NCBI RefSeq assembly: GCF_013391695.1
Contig: NZ_JACBGH010000013.1
Location: forward strand, 1 to 53,569
Origin: Thiomicrorhabdus cannonii
Lineage (GTDB): Bacteria > Pseudomonadota > Gammaproteobacteria > Thiomicrospirales > Thiomicrospiraceae
Reading direction: 5' to 3'
DNA: 53,569 nucleotides
The translations under genes were made by a program, and so were the position numbers. Under the pieces are notes generated by a model, which was not told where the DNA came from, ran no database searches, and saw nothing but the letters and a program-made list of their open reading frames with translations. Numbering within the stretch: position 1 is the stretch's first letter; every line of letters begins with the position of its first letter. This document shows, in pieces, positions 17,827 to 26,768 of the stretch.

Positions 17827-18350
17827 AAAAACAGTGGCTGCCTATCGCGGTGTTCTCGCTGCTAGTGGCGTTTTTGGCAATCGGCCTGACGCTCAACCCC
17901 AAAGCCGTGCCTTCGCCGCTGATCGGCAAACCGGCGCCGGATTTTACACTGCCGCTGCTGAATCAGCAGACCGCCTTTTCGCCGCAACAGCTGCGCGGCC
18001 AGGTCTGGCTGCTCAATGTCTGGGCGTCATGGTGCAGCTCCTGCCAACAGGAACATAGGCTACTGGTGCGTTTTGCGCAGAACCGCACACTGACGATGGT
18101 GGGGCTGAACTACAAAGACACCCCCAACGAAGCGCAAGCCTGGCTCGATGCTTTGGGCAATCCCTACAGCTTTGTGGTTGAAGACCAAAACGGACAGGCC
18201 GGTATCGACTGGGGGGTTTACGGCGTACCGGAAACCTTTGTGGTGGATGCGGCCGGCATCATCCGCCATAAATTCACCGGGCCGCTCACGCAGCAACGCC
18301 TCGATAACGAATTGCTTCCCTTGCTGAATACGCTGGAGATGACTCAATGA
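17823..18350 (+). CDS. ccmG: Thiol:disulfide oxidoreductase CcmG (DsbE)
   Basis: 175 residues. Membrane-anchored periplasmic thioredoxin that reduces the CxxCH cysteines of apocytochromes before heme attachment. N-terminal anchor (~5-25); GKPAPDFTLPLL; active site WASWCSSCQQEH; the CcmG-type GVYGVPETFVVD cis-Pro loop. Start ATG 17823 overlaps the ccmF stop. Likely re-reduced by the DsbD at 1979-4201. Confidence 0.96.
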   Translation: MKKQWLPIAVFSLLVAFLAIGLTLNPKAVPSPLIGKPAPDFTLPLLNQQTAFSPQQLRGQVWLLNVWASWCSSCQQEHRLLVRFAQNRTLTMVGLNYKDTPNEAQAWLDALGNPYSFVVEDQNGQAGIDWGVYGVPETFVVDAAGIIRHKFTGPLTQQRLDNELLPLLNTLEMTQ

Positions 18351-18760
18351 AAATGCATCTGACCGCCCTTTTACTGGCCTGTTTAAGTTGGCCGGCGCAG
18401 GCGATGATCGAGAGTTACCGCTTCGACACGCCCGAGCAGGAAGCCAACTACCGCGAATTGATTTTCGAGTTGCGCTGCCTCGTCTGCCAGAATCAGAATC
18501 TGGCCGATTCCAACGCCCAGTTGGCGCAGGACTTACGCCAGCAGGTTCACCATCTGCTGGTCGAAAAACAGGCCGACAAACAGCAGGTGGTGGATTACAT
18601 GGTGCAACGCTACGGCGACTTTGTACTCTATAACCCGCCGCTCAAAACGCACACCGCGCTGCTCTGGTTTGCGCCGCTACTGTTCGTGGCTTTGGGCGTT
18701 ATCTGGCTGCTGACCCTGCTACGCAAACAGGCCAACCCCCTAGACAAGGAGACGCCATGA
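18347..18760 (+). CDS. ccmH: Cytochrome c maturation protein CcmH
   Basis: 137 residues, the short CcmH form without the fused TPR domain of E. coli. Signal peptide to about residue 19; redox motif LRCLVCQNQ; single C-terminal membrane helix (~105-125). It interacts with CcmF and CcmI and with the apocytochrome thiols. Overlaps ccmG by four bases and ccmI by four bases. Confidence 0.96.
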   Translation: MKMHLTALLLACLSWPAQAMIESYRFDTPEQEANYRELIFELRCLVCQNQNLADSNAQLAQDLRQQVHHLLVEKQADKQQVVDYMVQRYGDFVLYNPPLKTHTALLWFAPLLFVALGVIWLLTLLRKQANPLDKETP

Positions 18761-19785
18761 CCCTCCTTAGCCTCGCTTTAAGCGCCCTGCTGATTCTTGC
18801 CTTGTTGTGGCTGCTGCTGCCTTTTCTCAAAAACCCATCCTCCACGCAGCAGCCATCGCATCGTCGCGTCATCGCCGCCGTGGCGCTGTTTGTGCCGGTT
18901 TTCAGTCTGGGCGTCTACGCCTGGCTGGGCACACCGCAGTTTGCCGACATGCAACGCGAAAAACAGCCCGCCCCGATGGTGACGCTGGTCGATAAGCTCG
19001 AACAGAAACTGGCGCACGACCCCAAACACCTGGATGGCTGGTTGTTGCTAGCGCGCTCCTACAGCGTGACCCGCGATTACAGCAAAGCGGTCATCGCCTA
19101 TGAAAAAGCGCTTGCGCTCGCGCCTGACAATGCCAATATTGCCCTGGCACTGGCTGACAGCCTCACCCTGCAAAATGGCGGACGCATCACCGCAAGGGCC
19201 CGCGAACTGCTGCAAACCGCCTATCAGCGCAATCCGCACGACAACACCACCCTGTGGATGCTGGGCATGGCCGAGCAGCAAGCCGGGCATCCCAGAGAGG
19301 CGGCGCGCTATTGGCAGACGCTTTATGCGCAGTTGCCCGAAGGCAGTGAACAACGTCTTGAGGTCGCCAAGTTACTCGTCGCACTGGAAGTGCCTGACAT
19401 GCCTGTTGCCGCGCCCGATTCGGCCGCGACATACCTGCCGGAACAGACTGCCGCCCCCGCCTTCCGGATACACCTCAACCTGGATAGCAAATGGCGTCAG
19501 GCATGGGGAGATGCCGAGGTGTTTATTTACGCCAAAAGCACGGACGGTATGCCGATGCCGATTGCCGCCAAAAAGCTAGCGCTTGCAAATCTGCCGGCTA
19601 GCGTGCGCTTGACGCCAGCCGATGAACTCCTGCCGCAGCGCCGTTTGCAAGATTTTTCAACGCTGATCATCGGCATCAAAATCACCCGCGGTGGTTTGCA
19701 AAACCACCAGGAGCTGCTGTTCCAAAGCGAGCAAATCACCACTCAGGCGCGAGAATACACATTTCTAATCGAACAGCAATATTAG
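18757..19785 (+). CDS. ccmI: Cytochrome c maturation protein CcmI
   Basis: 342 residues. Apocytochrome c chaperone delivering substrates to CcmF-CcmH. Two N-terminal membrane helices (~3-22 and 35-55), then a TPR region (LDGWLLLARSYSVTRDYSKAVIAYEKALALAPDN contains a clear repeat; more at ~125-190) and a C-terminal domain with VRLTPADELLPQ and PLARISKSG-like beta structure. Last gene of the operon; no obvious terminator before the AT-rich gap. Confidence 0.93.
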   Translation: MTLLSLALSALLILALLWLLLPFLKNPSSTQQPSHRRVIAAVALFVPVFSLGVYAWLGTPQFADMQREKQPAPMVTLVDKLEQKLAHDPKHLDGWLLLARSYSVTRDYSKAVIAYEKALALAPDNANIALALADSLTLQNGGRITARARELLQTAYQRNPHDNTTLWMLGMAEQQAGHPREAARYWQTLYAQLPEGSEQRLEVAKLLVALEVPDMPVAAPDSAATYLPEQTAAPAFRIHLNLDSKWRQAWGDAEVFIYAKSTDGMPMPIAAKKLALANLPASVRLTPADELLPQRRLQDFSTLIIGIKITRGGLQNHQELLFQSEQITTQAREYTFLIEQQY

Positions 19786-19880
19786 CCCTTTCTAATATTA
19801 CTGTTTTATTAAATAAATCTACCCTATCTATCATCAAATTTACTAGCTTTACCATCAAAATTTTCTCTCATAACATAGCC

Positions 19881-19900
19881 ATGCAATTCAAGGATTGCAT
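19881..19900. promoter_or_regulatory. Inverted repeat upstream of tetraheme cytochrome gene
   Basis: ATGCAAT-TCAAGG-ATTGCAT, a perfect 7-bp inverted repeat in the AT-rich 242-base gap between ccmI and the tetraheme cytochrome gene, followed by TATAAA at 19906. Could be an operator; no regulator is recognised. Confidence 0.35.
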
Positions 19901-20027
19901 GAGTCTATAAAATTCGTTTATAAAAACTCATAAATAAAAGTACGCACTCATTTAGCAAATCACGATCGGCGTTAATGCTAAAAGATGGCCCAAGTTAAAC
20001 CGCCAAAATAAAAAGATAAGCAATACT

Positions 20028-20636
20028 ATGTTCAACAAAAAAGTCGGCCTTGTCGTGGTCGTTTTCCTACTCGGTTTCGCTTCGTTCGGCGCAATGAACG
20101 CCTTTTTCGCTTACACCAACACCACCGAATTCTGCACCTCTTGCCACAGCATGACGGTCAATCTCAAAGAATACCAAGAGACCATCCACTACAAAAACCC
20201 CTCGGGCGTGCGCGCGGAATGTGCCGATTGCCATGTTCCACACGATTTCCTGCCTAAACTCAAAGCCAAAATCCTGGCGGCCAAAGACGTCTACCATGAA
20301 TTTGTCGGCGATTTTGCCGTAAGCGATGAACTCAAGGCGGACGAGGAAGCCTATCTGGAACACTACAACCAACATCGCTGGGAGATGGCCAACGCTGTCT
20401 GGAAAAAAATGAAGGAAACCGACTCCCGCGAGTGCCGCAGCTGCCATAACTTTGCGGCAATGGATTTTGACGAACAGGGCAAACAGGCGGCCAACAAGCA
20501 TCCACGCGCGATGGAAAAAGGGCAAACCTGTATCGATTGCCATAAAGGCATCGCCCATATGGAACCGGATGAACCGGAAGAGATCGATATCAAACGCCGC
20601 GACGGCTTGGTTGAGGACATTCTGCCTAAACGCTAG
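20028..20636 (+). CDS. NapC/NirT-type tetraheme cytochrome c
   Basis: 202 residues. N-terminal membrane anchor (~6-28) and four CxxCH heme sites: CTSCH (36-40), CADCH (65-69), CRSCH and CIDCH. Spacing, the CTSCHSM start and CIDCHKGIAH end match the NapC/NirT family, which passes electrons between the quinone pool and periplasmic redox proteins. It precedes fccAB by 138 bases on the same strand, so electron exchange with flavocytochrome c is a plausible inference. No nitrate or nitrite reductase gene is in the window. It needs the ccm system upstream. Confidence 0.9.
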   Translation: MFNKKVGLVVVVFLLGFASFGAMNAFFAYTNTTEFCTSCHSMTVNLKEYQETIHYKNPSGVRAECADCHVPHDFLPKLKAKILAAKDVYHEFVGDFAVSDELKADEEAYLEHYNQHRWEMANAVWKKMKETDSRECRSCHNFAAMDFDEQGKQAANKHPRAMEKGQTCIDCHKGIAHMEPDEPEEIDIKRRDGLVEDILPKR

Positions 20637-20774
20637 CCGTGCACTAGGATCCTTGACGCCTGACGACTCGACGGCGTCCGGACAGCGGCAAAGATAACGA
20701 AACCGGAACGCATCTTGCAGCCGTTTTCATCATCGAGTCTATCACTGAGCAATACTTCTGAGGAGGAGTAACTT

Positions 20775-21374
20775 ATGAAAAAAGCTAAACTAGGCTTTAT
20801 CGCAAAAGCCGCTTTGGTCGCCGGCGGCATGCTGGCATCAAACGTCGCTTTTGCCGGCATTGACCGTGCCGAAATGCTGGCCAACACCTGTGCCGGCTGT
20901 CACGGCCCCAACGGCGTGAGCCACGGACCGGCCACCCCGTCGATTGCCGGGATTTCTAAGGACTACTTTATTGAATCGATGAACGCCTACGCCTCCGGTT
21001 CGCGCCCTTCAACCATTATGATGCGTATCGCCAAAGGTTATACCGAGGCAGATATCGCGGCGATGGCCGAATATTTCTCCAAGCAGCACCACCAGTCAGC
21101 GGTTCAAGCCGTGAATGACAGCCTGGTGCAAAAAGGCGAAAAACTGCATAACAAATATTGCGAAAAATGCCACTCCGAAGGCGGCAGCCTGGCATCCGAC
21201 GATGCCGGCATCCTGGCAGGACAATGGAAACCTTATCTGCAGTACAACTTGCATGACTTCACTTCCGGCAGCCGCGAAGCGCCCAAGAAGATGGCCAAAC
21301 AGCTCAAAGCCATGCATGACAAGTACGGCCAAGAAGGTGTAGATCAACTGATTGAATTCTACTCAAGCAAATAA
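20775..21374 (+). CDS. fccA: Sulfide dehydrogenase, diheme cytochrome subunit
   Basis: 199 residues with a Sec signal peptide ending near AFA-27. Two heme sites, CAGCHGPNG and CEKCHSEGG, make it a diheme c-type cytochrome (cytochrome c4-like halves). With FccB directly downstream (12 bases) it forms flavocytochrome c sulfide dehydrogenase, which oxidises sulfide in the periplasm and passes electrons to cytochrome c. A strong GAGGAGGAG box precedes ATG 20775. Confidence 0.93.
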   Translation: MKKAKLGFIAKAALVAGGMLASNVAFAGIDRAEMLANTCAGCHGPNGVSHGPATPSIAGISKDYFIESMNAYASGSRPSTIMMRIAKGYTEADIAAMAEYFSKQHHQSAVQAVNDSLVQKGEKLHNKYCEKCHSEGGSLASDDAGILAGQWKPYLQYNLHDFTSGSREAPKKMAKQLKAMHDKYGQEGVDQLIEFYSSK

Positions 21375-21386
21375 GGAGCAGACAAC

Positions 21387-22679
21387 ATGAGCAATATTTC
21401 AAGAAGAAATCTATTTAAAGGCGCAGCAGCGGGAGCAATCGGTGTTGCGGCGGCGACTCAGGCCACGTCTGCTTCTGCCGGCAGCAAGCGCGTCGTCATC
21501 GTCGGCGGCGGCATCGGTGGCGCTACGGCGGCACAATACCTGAAAAAAATGGACAAAAGCATCGATGTCACCATCATCGAGAAAAATCCGGACTACTACA
21601 CCTGCTTTATGAGCAACGAGGTATTGAGCGGCGAGCGTCAAATGTCGTCCATTCACTTCAACTACGACAAAATCAAAGCCAAAGGCATCAACGTCATTTT
21701 TGACAGCGTGACCGGGATTGATGCCAAAGGCCAGACCGTTTCTACGGCAGGCGGCCAGAAACTGGCGTATGACCGCTGTATCGTTTCGCCGGGCGTAGAC
21801 TTCAAATACGAAGCCATTGAAGGCTATTCCGCCGACGTCGCAGCCAACAGCATTCCGCACGCCTGGAAAGCCGGCCCGCAAACCGAAATGCTACGTCAGC
21901 AACTGCTGGACATGAAAGACGGCGGCACCGTTGTGCTGGTGGCTCCGCCAAACCCGTTCCGCTGCCCTCCAGGACCTTACGAGCGCGTTTCGCAAATTGC
22001 GGCTTACTTAAAAGCGCACAAACCCAACTCTAAAATCGTTCTGCTCGACCCTAAAGAGAAATTCTCTAAACAAGGTCTGTTCATCGACGGCTGGAAGCGC
22101 CATTATGGCTATGAAACCGATGCGAGCATGATCAAGTTCATCAACTCCAAGGATGGCGGCACGGTCACCAAGGTGGATGTCGCCAGCAAAACCGTCACCT
22201 GCGCAGCCGGTGATTTCAAAGCCGATGTGCTAAACATCATTCCGCCGCAGAAAGCCGGCAAAATCGCGTTTGATGCAGGCCTGGTGGACGACAAAGGTTG
22301 GTGCCCGATTGATCACAAAACCTTTGAATCGACCATTCACAAAAACATCCACGTTATCGGCGACGCGGCGGTAGCGGCGCCTCTGCCGAAATCCGGCTAT
22401 GCCGCCAACTCCGAAGCCAAAGTCTGTGCGGCAGCCGTGGCTTCTGCATTGAACGGTCTGGAAATGGTCGAGCCTTCATGGGTCAACACCTGTTATTCGG
22501 TGATTGCACCGGGCGACGGCATTTCGGTGGCGGCGGTTTACAAATATGAAGACGGCAAAATCGTCGCGGTGAAAGGCGCGGGCGGTTTGACCGGCGCTTA
22601 CGATCCTGAGTTGCGCAAACGCGAAGTGTTGTATGCCCACTCCTGGTTCAGCAACATCACTGCGGACGTCTTCGGTTAA
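21387..22679 (+). CDS. fccB: Sulfide dehydrogenase, flavoprotein subunit
   Basis: 430 residues. Tat signal SRRNLFKGAAAGAIGVAAA. FAD-binding KRVVIVGGGIGGATAAQYL; PDYYTCFMSNEVLSG carries the Cys expected to bond FAD covalently; NPFRCPPGPYERVSQIAAY is the FCSD active-site segment. Oxidises sulfide to sulfur with electrons passed to FccA. Co-folded Tat export with the Sec-exported FccA is normal for this pair. A strong terminator follows. Confidence 0.95.
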   Translation: MSNISRRNLFKGAAAGAIGVAAATQATSASAGSKRVVIVGGGIGGATAAQYLKKMDKSIDVTIIEKNPDYYTCFMSNEVLSGERQMSSIHFNYDKIKAKGINVIFDSVTGIDAKGQTVSTAGGQKLAYDRCIVSPGVDFKYEAIEGYSADVAANSIPHAWKAGPQTEMLRQQLLDMKDGGTVVLVAPPNPFRCPPGPYERVSQIAAYLKAHKPNSKIVLLDPKEKFSKQGLFIDGWKRHYGYETDASMIKFINSKDGGTVTKVDVASKTVTCAAGDFKADVLNIIPPQKAGKIAFDAGLVDDKGWCPIDHKTFESTIHKNIHVIGDAAVAAPLPKSGYAANSEAKVCAAAVASALNGLEMVEPSWVNTCYSVIAPGDGISVAAVYKYEDGKIVAVKGAGGLTGAYDPELRKREVLYAHSWFSNITADVFG

Positions 22680-22724
22680 TCGTGGATACATTCAAAAATC
22701 AACTCTCCTAAAACTCTGCTTTTG

Positions 22725-22746
22725 CCCCGCTTTTGCGGGGTTTTTT
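22725..22746 (+). terminator. Rho-independent terminator after fccB
   Basis: CCCCGC-TTTT-GCGGGG followed by six T, 45 bases after the fccB stop. Confidence 0.92.
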
Positions 22747-22768
22747 ATAGCTCAAACAAAGCGCCAAT

Positions 22769-22804
22769 AAAAAAGGCCGGATGCCCTATGACACCCGGCC
22801 TGTT
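22769..22804 (-). terminator. clpB terminator built on a dispersed repeat
   Basis: On the minus strand AACAGGCCGGGT (22804-22793) supplies the first arm AGGCCGG and a degenerate inverse copy the second arm CCGGCCT, followed by TTTTTT. It lies 28 bases after the clpB stop codon. Confidence 0.85.
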
Positions 22805-22831
22805 CACTTTTTTAAACGACGTTTTGGAGAC

Positions 22832-25396
22832 TTACGCGAAGGTGATATCGCCTTCGTGTTCGCCGATATGAATGGTCGAACCCGCCACAAACTCGCCGCG
22901 CAGGATACGCTGCGCCAACGGATTTTCGATGCGCTGCTGGATGGCGCGTTTCAACGGACGCGCACCATACACCGGATCGAAGCCGGCTTCGCCCAGCAGA
23001 TCCAGCGCGGCATCGCTGATCGCCAAACCCAGTTCCGCCTGCTGCAAACGTTTGCGCAGGTTCTGCAACTGGATATTGGTAATCGAACGAATCTGTTCGC
23101 GCCCTAGCGGATGGAACACCACGATCTCGTCGATACGGTTGATGAACTCCGGACGGAAATGGCCGCCGACGACCTCCATCACATCCGCCTTCATCGCCTC
23201 GTAGTTCTCCTCGCCGGCCTTCTCCTGAATGACCTGCGAACCGAGGTTGGAGGTCATCACAATAACGGTGTTCTTGAAGTCCACCGTGCGTCCCTGCCCG
23301 TCGGTCAGGCGACCGTCGTCCAACACCTGCAACAGGATATTGAATACGTCAGGATGCGCCTTTTCCACCTCGTCCAGCAAAATCACCGAATAGGGCTTGC
23401 GGCGCACCGCTTCGGTCAGATAACCGCCCTGTTCGTAACCCACATAGCCCGGAGGCGCACCGATCAAACGCGCTACGGAGTGTTTCTCCATAAACTCCGA
23501 CATATCCAGGCGCACAATCGCCTCTTCGGTATCGAACAGGAAATCCGCCAAGGCTTTGGTCAATTCGGTTTTACCGACACCTGTCGGCCCTAAAAACAGG
23601 AAAGAGCCGTTCGGACGGTTCGGATCGGACAGGCCGGCACGCGAACGGCGGATCGCATCCGACACCGCCGTGACCGCCTCTTTCTGACCGACCACCCGTT
23701 TTTGCAAAGCCTCTTCCATACGCAACAGCTTCTCACGCTCGCCTTCCAACATGCGCGAAACGGGAATGCCCGTCCAACGCGCCACCACTTCGGCAATCTC
23801 TTCGTCGGTCACCTTGTTGCGCAGCAGATGCAGGGTTTCGCCATCTTCCGATTCCGCCTGCTCACCGGCCTTGATTTTGGCTTCCAATTCCGGAATCTTG
23901 CCGTATTGCAGCTCCGACATCTTCGCCAGATCGCCGGCACGGCGTGCCGCTTCCATCTCGATACGCGCCTGATCCAACGCCTCTTTATACTGTTGCGTGC
24001 CTTGCAGTTTGGCCTTGTCTTTTTTCCAGACCTCCTCCAAATCGGAATAGGCTTTTTCCAGTTCATCAATCTGCGTCTGCAAGTCTTCCAAGCGTTTTTT
24101 GGAGGCCGCGTCCTTCTCCTTCTTCAGCGCTTCGCGCTCGATCTTCAACTGAATCAGACGGCGATCCAGCTTATCCATCTCCTCGGGCTTGGAGTCGATC
24201 TCCATACGGATGCGCGAGGCCGCTTCGTCGATCAGGTCAATCGCCTTGTCCGGCAACTGGCGGTCGGTAATGTAACGCTGCGACAACTGCACCGCCGCGA
24301 CAATCGCCGGGTCGGTGATGTCCACGCCGTGATGCACCTCATAACGCTCTTTCAGACCGCGCAGAATCGCCACCGTATCCTCTTCGGTCGGTTCGTCCAC
24401 CAACACCTTCTGGAAGCGGCGCTCCAACGCGGCGTCTTTTTCGATGTACTCGCGGTATTCGTCCAGCGTGGTCGCGCCCAAGCAGTGCAGTTCGCCGCGC
24501 GCCAAAGCGGGCTTGAGCATATTGCCGGCGTCCATCGCGCCGTCCGATTTGCCGGCGCCGACCATGGTATGAATCTCGTCGATAAACAGAATAATCTGCC
24601 CTTCGTTCTTGGCCAGATCGTTCAGCACCGCTTTGAGGCGCTCTTCAAACTCACCACGGTATTTGGCACCGGCCAGCAACGCGCCCAAATCCAGCGACAG
24701 CACTTTTTTGCCGCGCAAACCCTCCGGCACTTCGCCGTTAATAATGCGCTGCGCCAGCCCTTCCACAATCGCCGTCTTACCCACGCCCGGCTCGCCGATC
24801 AGCACCGGGTTGTTTTTGGTACGGCGCTGCAACACCTGAATCGCGCGGCGGATTTCGTCGTCACGGCCGATCACCGGATCGAGTTTGCCGGAAGCGGCGC
24901 GCTCGGTCAGATCAATCGTGTATTTCTGCAATGCCTGACGTGTCTCTTCTGCATTTTGATCCATTACCTTGTCACCCCCGCGTACTTGCTGAATCGCTTG
25001 TTCAATCGCATTTTTATTGGCACCGGCCTGTTTCAATACATCGGCCACCACATCGTTGGACTCCAGCGCCGCCACAAAAAACAGTTCGCTGGCGATATAG
25101 GCATCGCCCTGCTTCTGCGCTGCTTTGTCCATCAGGTTCAACACCTGCGCCGACTTCTGCGACAGCTGCACATTGCCCGCCGCCCCGCTGACTTTAGGCA
25201 GCGTTGTCAGCTTCTGCTGCACCGTCTGACGCAATGCCGCCACATTGACCTTGGCGAGCTGCAACAGCGCGCCCTGCTCGTCCAGCAAGGCGCTCAGGAT
25301 GTGCAACGGCTCGATAAACTGGTTGTCCTGCCCAATCGCCAGCGACTGCGCCTTGCCCAGCACCGACTGAAACTGCGTGGTAAATTTGTCCATCAT
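22832..25396 (-). CDS. clpB: ATP-dependent chaperone ClpB
   Basis: 854 residues, normal length. Hexameric disaggregase working with DnaK. N-domain (~1-150), AAA1 with Walker [15 protein letters not shown] and Walker [16 protein letters not shown], the coiled-coil middle domain (~400-530), AAA2 with [14 protein letters not shown] and [14 protein letters not shown], and a C-terminal region ending [13 protein letters not shown]... A GAGGA box precedes ATG 25396 (ATG 25393 is an alternative). A sigma-32-like promoter lies just upstream. Divergent from the ydcF-type gene. Confidence 0.97.
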   Translation of the reverse strand: MMDKFTTQFQSVLGKAQSLAIGQDNQFIEPLHILSALLDEQGALLQLAKVNVAALRQTVQQKLTTLPKVSGAAGNVQLSQKSAQVLNLMDKAAQKQGDAYIASELFFVAALESNDVVADVLKQAGANKNAIEQAIQQVRGGDKVMDQNAEETRQALQKYTIDLTERAASGKLDPVIGRDDEIRRAIQVLQRRTKNNPVLIGEPGVGKTAIVEGLAQRIINGEVPEGLRGKKVLSLDLGALLAGAKYRGEFEERLKAVLNDLAKNEGQIILFIDEIHTMVGAGKSDGAMDAGNMLKPALARGELHCLGATTLDEYREYIEKDAALERRFQKVLVDEPTEEDTVAILRGLKERYEVHHGVDITDPAIVAAVQLSQRYITDRQLPDKAIDLIDEAASRIRMEIDSKPEEMDKLDRRLIQLKIEREALKKEKDAASKKRLEDLQTQIDELEKAYSDLEEVWKKDKAKLQGTQQYKEALDQARIEMEAARRAGDLAKMSELQYGKIPELEAKIKAGEQAESEDGETLHLLRNKVTDEEIAEVVARWTGIPVSRMLEGEREKLLRMEEALQKRVVGQKEAVTAVSDAIRRSRAGLSDPNRPNGSFLFLGPTGVGKTELTKALADFLFDTEEAIVRLDMSEFMEKHSVARLIGAPPGYVGYEQGGYLTEAVRRKPYSVILLDEVEKAHPDVFNILLQVLDDGRLTDGQGRTVDFKNTVIVMTSNLGSQVIQEKAGEENYEAMKADVMEVVGGHFRPEFINRIDEIVVFHPLGREQIRSITNIQLQNLRKRLQQAELGLAISDAALDLLGEAGFDPVYGARPLKRAIQQRIENPLAQRILRGEFVAGSTIHIGEHEGDITFA

Positions 25397-25428
25397 AAAA
25401 AGGTCCTCAAAAACGTTATTTGGCTAGA

Positions 25429-25456
25429 ATATAAGGACAGATGCGCACTATTCAAG
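25429..25456 (-). promoter_or_regulatory. Sigma-32-like heat-shock promoter for clpB
   Basis: On the minus strand CTTGAA (25456-25451), a 14-base spacer and CCTTATAT (25436-25429) match the RpoH consensus CTTGAA-N13/14-CCCCATnT at all -35 positions and five of seven informative -10 positions, about 33 bases upstream of the clpB ATG. Confidence 0.7.
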
Positions 25457-25526
25457 CTAAGTTGGCAATTAGTGGCCAATAAACTCCTTGCTTTTGCGAT
25501 AAATCAATTTCTGCCAAAGGAAACTT

Positions 25527-26336
25527 ATGGATACGCTGTTTTTCTTCGCCTCCAAAATTGCCTGGATTTTTCTCAGCCCCGGCAACCTGCTGATTATCGG
25601 TGCGGTTTTGGGTGCGGTTTTTTTACTGTTTAACCGCCAGCGTGCCGCCAAATGGTGCTTGTTGCCAACGGCTATTATCGGTTTTATGGTGATGGCCTAC
25701 CCGGTCGGCGATTTTCTGATGCAACCGCTGGAAAAACGTTTCAGCAAACCCGACCATTTGCCGGCAGCGATTGACGGCATTATCGTGCTCGGCGGCGGCG
25801 AAGACTTGAAACGCGCCCTAAGTTGGCAGACCGCCGAGCTCGGTTTAGGTGGCGACCGCTATATCGGTGCGGCCACGCTCGCCCGGCATTATCCGCAGGC
25901 TCCGGTGATTTTTACCGGCGGCAGCGGCTCGATGCAGTTGCAAAACACCGGCTCGGAAAGCGATTTGGCGAAAACGCTACTCACCACTGTCGGCATTGCG
26001 CCCGCCCGCCTCATTTTGGAATCCCAATCGCGCAATACCTTTGAGAACTTCGTCAACACCAAGCCGCTGCTGCCCAAAATCGACGGTACTTACCTTTTGG
26101 TGACCTCCGCATTCCACATACCGCGTGCCGTCGGCATCGCTCGCCAACAAGGTGTCAATGTGGTTCCTTATCCGGTCGATTATCGCTCTAATAGCGAGAC
26201 TTATCGCTATTGGGATTTCGACCTGTTCGACCACCTCAAATCATTGGAACCGGCTTGGCGCGAATGGATCGGCTTGACCGTCTATTATCTGACAGGCAAA
26301 ACCGCCAGTTGGCTGCCGGCTGAAAATCCCGCCTAA
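25527..26336 (+). CDS. YdcF/ElyC family envelope protein (DUF218)
   Basis: 269 residues. Two N-terminal membrane helices (~10-32 and 38-58), then a DUF218 domain with the motifs DGIIVLGGGED, PVIFTGGSGSM, ILESQSRNTFENFVNT and LLVTSAFHIPRAVGIA. E. coli ElyC (YcbC), of the same layout, affects peptidoglycan and undecaprenyl-phosphate metabolism; the enzymatic reaction is unknown. RBS AAAGGAAA before ATG 25527. Divergent from clpB. A dispersed repeat starts 1 base after the stop. Confidence 0.85.
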   Translation: MDTLFFFASKIAWIFLSPGNLLIIGAVLGAVFLLFNRQRAAKWCLLPTAIIGFMVMAYPVGDFLMQPLEKRFSKPDHLPAAIDGIIVLGGGEDLKRALSWQTAELGLGGDRYIGAATLARHYPQAPVIFTGGSGSMQLQNTGSESDLAKTLLTTVGIAPARLILESQSRNTFENFVNTKPLLPKIDGTYLLVTSAFHIPRAVGIARQQGVNVVPYPVDYRSNSETYRYWDFDLFDHLKSLEPAWREWIGLTVYYLTGKTASWLPAENPA

Positions 26337-26337
26337 A

Positions 26338-26354
26338 AACTCAACAGGCCGGGT
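26338..26354 (+). repeat. Dispersed repeat copy, exact 17-mer
   Basis: Exact AACTCAACAGGCCGGGT directly after the ydcF-type stop codon. It faces another exact copy at 26678-26694 (-), the two enclosing a gene-free stretch. Confidence 0.9.
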
Positions 26355-26404
26355 CTGGAAAATCGTGATTTTTTTGCTTGCAATGCCCCAACAAGGGTGA
26401 TTAA

Positions 26405-26440
26405 ATACATCGTTATATTCTTGTGGATATAACGATGTAT
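26405..26440. repeat. Perfect 14-bp inverted repeat in gene-free stretch
   Basis: ATACATCGTTATAT, eight-base spacer TCTTGTGG, ATATAACGATGTAT: a perfect 14-bp inverted repeat. A partial third copy (AATATAACGAATTTC) follows at about 26491. The stretch 26337-26768 holds this, two terminators and two dispersed repeats; the 75-codon frame at 26556 runs through both terminators and is not credible. Confidence 0.85.
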
Positions 26441-26624
26441 GGAATAATGGCTTCGCACCATTTTTTAATGCCAAGCGTTATTCCCAAAAGAATATAACGA
26501 ATTTCAGTCCGGCGATTCAGACATTGAACCCGCTGAACTCCCCATTTGCCAGGGATTGCTTCCAAAACAATCCATAGCGCCCGTTTTCCTCATTCTTCTG
26601 ATCTGTCATTTTTTTGTGAGGATT

Positions 26625-26657
26625 AGGTTCAGGTTGCTCCGGCCTGAACCTTTTTTT
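26625..26657 (+). terminator. Rho-independent terminator with no gene upstream
   Basis: AGGTTCAGG-TTGCTCCGG-CCTGAACCT followed by a T run. It lies 289 bases beyond the ydcF-type stop, so it may end a non-coding transcript from the palindrome region or read-through of ydcF. Confidence 0.8.
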
Positions 26658-26677
26658 ATGCCTTCTGAAAAGGTTCA

Positions 26678-26694
26678 ACCCGGCCTGTTGAGTT
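26678..26694 (-). repeat. Dispersed repeat copy, exact 17-mer
   Basis: Exact ACCCGGCCTGTTGAGTT on +, i.e. the repeat on the minus strand, between two terminators. Confidence 0.9.
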
Positions 26695-26723
26695 TTTTTA
26701 GCCGCAAAATTCAGCCAATAAAA

Positions 26724-26747
26724 AAGGGCGTAAAACGCCCTTCTTTA
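26724..26747 (-). terminator. Rho-independent terminator for hemN
   Basis: AAGGGCG-TAAAA-CGCCCTT, with an A run on the + side giving a T run on the minus strand, 22 bases after the hemN stop. T-rich on the other side too. Confidence 0.85.
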
Positions 26748-26768
26748 TCTTATTTATCTTACTTGCGC

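Noticed and set aside
20655-20678. GACGCC...GGCGTC inverted repeat before fccA as a terminator
   Set aside because: Six-bp stem with a 12-base loop and no T run.
23702-25633. 643-codon open frame antisense to clpB
   Set aside because: Shadow of clpB in another frame; no recognisable domain, composition dictated by the complementary codons.
26658-26669. ATGCCTTCTGAA, one mismatch from the Neisseria uptake sequence ATGCCGTCTGAA
   Set aside because: Single occurrence adjoining a terminator; no reason to expect the Neisseria motif here.
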